The notes under the pieces: model-generated
Database searches by the model: none
The model's input: the letters and a program-made list of their open reading frames with translations, nothing else
What the model was told of the DNA's origin: nothing
Source: Aquimarina acroporae
GTDB lineage: Bacteria; Bacteroidota; Bacteroidia; Flavobacteriales; Flavobacteriaceae
Assembly: GCF_023195925.1 (NCBI RefSeq)
Contig: NZ_JALPRE010000001.1
Span: 682,001-746,000 of the forward strand
Length of the DNA: 64,000 nt
Direction: 5' to 3'
Shown: positions 62,332-64,000 of the stretch, in pieces
Position numbering within the stretch: the stretch's first letter is position 1
Layout: the number at the start of each line of letters is the position of its first letter
Program-made: the position numbers and the translations under genes

Positions 62332-62838
62332 ATGTCTATGAATAAAATAATATTAACTCTTACAGCACTCATTATATTTTCTTGCAAAGATCAGAAAACC
62401 AATCAAAACGCTACTACAGAACAAGTCGTAGAAGAAAAAGTGGATACAATTTCATCTGTTATCAATAAAGAAACTTTGAAAGATCTTTCGGTCGTACCTC
62501 ATCACTATATATGTTATACTTATGACAGAAACAAAACCAAAAGAATTTGGATAGGTTTTAGTGAAAAAAATCTGGCAATTGAACTAAAATATGAAGGACA
62601 ACAAGAATCGTTACCACTAAAATACAATACCGAAGAATATATCGAAGGTGGCGCCCACCCTACTATCATCAAATATTATGATGAAATATACCAAAACAAG
62701 GTAAATGGCAAGTATAAGTTAACTCATTCTGGAAACTGGGACTACGTTACCTACATGCGAGGAAAAGACAACAAAGAGTTTAACTATACCATAGATCATC
62801 ATGCAAATCCATATGGTAGTATTCCTTGTTTTAAATAG
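62332..62838 (+). CDS. Lipoprotein, unknown function, 168 aa
   Basis: From ATG at 62332 the product opens MSMNKIILTLTALIIFSCKD, a lipoprotein signal with lipobox Cys after FS. A Gln/Asn-rich linker follows, then a compact beta-rich domain (VVPHHYICYTYDRNKTKRIW, NWDYVTYMRGKDNKEFNYTI). An in-frame earlier frame from 62230 lacks signal-peptide properties. Probably anchored in the outer or inner membrane; no family is recognised. Confidence 0.68.
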   Translation: MSMNKIILTLTALIIFSCKDQKTNQNATTEQVVEEKVDTISSVINKETLKDLSVVPHHYICYTYDRNKTKRIWIGFSEKNLAIELKYEGQQESLPLKYNTEEYIEGGAHPTIIKYYDEIYQNKVNGKYKLTHSGNWDYVTYMRGKDNKEFNYTIDHHANPYGSIPCFK

Positions 62839-62864
62839 GAACTACCGATAAAATTCTAAATAAT

Positions 62865-63176
62865 ATGACGCATAAAAGCGATACTCAAAAAGCGTTTAGC
62901 TACGCTATAAATAGTTTAACCCTTATGGCGGTTATAGTATTATTAAGTGTAGTCATGCATTGTACCCAATTGGAGATCATTTCTCTTTTAATAGGAATAT
63001 TGGTATTTATCATTGGAGCTTTGAGTATCATAGGGCTTATTCATAGTTTAAAAGGAATAAAAAGCGAAAACAATTTAAAAAAAGTCGTTGGGCTTATTAT
63101 TAATGTAACATTTGTTTCCTTATTTATCTATGTATTTATTGCCAATGCTTTAGATATAGTAAAAGTGATGAACTAA
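62865..63176 (+). CDS. Three-helix membrane protein, 103 aa
   Basis: Three hydrophobic segments (LTLMAVIVLLSVVMHC; ISLLIGILVFIIGALSIIGL; VVGLIINVTFVSLFIYVFI) with short polar ends. It follows the lipoprotein gene by 26 nt on the same strand, so it may be co-transcribed. No family recognised. Confidence 0.6.
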   Translation: MTHKSDTQKAFSYAINSLTLMAVIVLLSVVMHCTQLEIISLLIGILVFIIGALSIIGLIHSLKGIKSENNLKKVVGLIINVTFVSLFIYVFIANALDIVKVMN

Positions 63177-63296
63177 GGTTGATAAAACAGATCTTAAAGC
63201 AGTTTCTTCTGATTTAAATATTAATGTTACGGGTACCCGTAAAAATAAAAGATAGTTATTTCGGTATTTTGACATTAAATTAAAACCTAAGTCAAA

Positions 63297-63713
63297 ATGT
63301 ATTACACCGAGAGAAAACCTCTCGAAGGAACCCGATTTGAATATCGAATTGCCTATCTTCCTTCTGAGACGGACCCCAAAACAATTACCCCCGAACACAT
63401 AGGCAATATTCTCTATGTAGAGTTATTCCCCCTTTTTACGGCAAAAATTCATAACACCGAACCTTTACGTTACGAAGTGAAGGAAAACAAGCTATGGTAT
63501 TATCTTAAAACTTTACTTGTAGAGGTCAAAGAAAAAAACAATCTATTCTATTCTCACTTTAACATCAATTTTTCAGACTGCCATATAGGCCCTTTTAGTG
63601 GTCAAGCAAATCTAGATATCATTGTTTTTCAGGTAAAACCTATAGATATTAACCCAAAAAATATCAAAAAAGGTAATCTCACAGACTCCAGTGAAATTCC
63701 GCAAGAAGCATAG
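63297..63713 (+). CDS. Hypothetical protein, 138 aa
   Basis: A soluble protein rich in strands and aromatics (TRFEYRIAYLPSETD, ENKLWYYLKTLLVEVKEK, LFYSHFNINFSDCHIGPFSG). It has no signal peptide or membrane segment. It lies between unknown small genes and a kinase-like gene; no family recognised. Confidence 0.55.
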   Translation: MYYTERKPLEGTRFEYRIAYLPSETDPKTITPEHIGNILYVELFPLFTAKIHNTEPLRYEVKENKLWYYLKTLLVEVKEKNNLFYSHFNINFSDCHIGPFSGQANLDIIVFQVKPIDINPKNIKKGNLTDSSEIPQEA

Positions 63714-63772
63714 TAATTGCCTTTATACCTGATCTAGAAGTTACCCAATCATAGATAACGTAATTCAAGCGA

Positions 63773-63803
63773 TTTCTTATCTTTATCGCTAGGGCTACAT
63801 TTG
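63773..63803 (+). promoter_or_regulatory. Promoter for the P-loop gene at the right edge
   Basis: TTTC at 63773-63776, a 19-nt spacer and TACATTTG at 63796-63803 resemble the -33/-7 pattern, with one mismatch in the -33 element. The ATG is 12 nt after the -7 box. Confidence 0.55.
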
Positions 63804-63814
63804 TATATACTCAT

Positions 63815-64000
63815 ATGAAAATCTTACTATTTGGAGCATCAGGATCTGGAACTACCACTTTGGGTAAAGAAATTGCCAAACAAACTAGTTTTATACATCT
63901 CGATGTAGATGACTACTACTGGAAAAAAACTCAACCTCCTTATCAAGAAAAAATAGCTTTAAAAGCTAGAAACCATACTCTAAAAAAAGATTTTACTGTA
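63815..64000 (+). CDS. P-loop kinase-like protein (partial)
   Basis: ATG at 63815 opens a frame that continues past the window, with 62 codons visible. It starts MKILLFGASGSGTTTLGKE, a Walker A P-loop (GASGSGTTT) in which the usual Lys is replaced by Thr, followed by FIHLDVDDYYWKK. This resembles adenylate-kinase-like or shikimate-kinase-like small ATPases of Bacteroidota. The Thr at the Lys position is directly visible (act) and would weaken ordinary ATP binding unless the family compensates. Confidence 0.78.
   Translation, partial: MKILLFGASGSGTTTLGKEIAKQTSFIHLDVDDYYWKKTQPPYQEKIALKARNHTLKKDFTV

Noticed and set aside
61242..63713. A complete mobile island downstream of tRNA-Met
   Set aside because: No integrase, transposase or clear attachment-site repeat of the tRNA end was found in the window.

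Overview
The window is chromosomal DNA from a member of the Bacteroidota, most likely a marine Flavobacteriaceae near Aquimarina or its relatives (genus is inference). It is AT-rich. Start codons are preceded by A-rich stretches instead of Shine-Dalgarno sequences. Several intergenic regions carry the Bacteroidota -7 promoter box TAnnTTTG, and in two of them (HU gene, tRNA-Met) a -33 TTG/TTTG lies exactly 19 nt upstream. Families such as DUF4290, DUF2911, the E1 alpha/beta fusion and the long urocanase fit the same group. No insertion sequence, prophage, CRISPR array or rRNA was seen.

Layout. 1-0.5 kb: partial sugar-nucleotide epimerase. 0.7-10.8 kb: 2-oxoacid dehydrogenase E1 fusion, 2OG-Fe(II) oxygenase, SUI1-like factor, DUF1835 protein, nucleoside phosphorylase, binding-protein-like ORF, two small membrane proteins, ung and a MutS2-like gene. 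10.9-15.4 kb: secreted PIG-L deacetylase, a 34-aa membrane microprotein and a sodium:solute symporter. 15.4-23.5 kb: oxidoreductase, membrane protein/HTH pair with a palindromic operator, DUF2911 protein, aquaporin, an SRPBCC-SDR-photolyase group and an outer-membrane barrel. 23.7-30.5 kb: a divergent LysR gene and a complete four-step histidine degradation operon (hutH-hutI-hutU-hutG, ending in glutamate plus formamide). 30.5-31.2 kb: a 710-nt gap with five TTATYAACA boxes.

31.2-34.1 kb: hypothetical proteins, ferritin, alpha/beta hydrolase and DUF2200. 34.1-44.2 kb: an eleven-gene minus-strand acyl-CoA catabolic operon in which a kinase of the aminoglycoside-phosphotransferase fold sits beside an acyl-CoA dehydrogenase of the ACAD10/11 type. 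This points to phosphorylation and elimination of a hydroxyacyl-CoA. A Crp-family regulator lies upstream. 45.2-50.2 kb: sensor histidine kinase, SLATT protein, murA (Asp in place of the fosfomycin-target Cys), DUF4290 and DUF493. 50.2-54.5 kb: a molybdenum hydroxylase operon with its maturation genes.

54.7-60.6 kb: AAA ATPase, RecQ helicase, fmt, HU, YqgE, class IV aminotransferase and START-like protein, a housekeeping block. 60.7-64 kb: tRNA-Met with its own promoter and leader, duplicated terminator hairpins with what may be a tRNA remnant, then a HEPN-domain protein and several unknown small genes, ending in a truncated P-loop kinase-like gene. This last block looks the most accessory.
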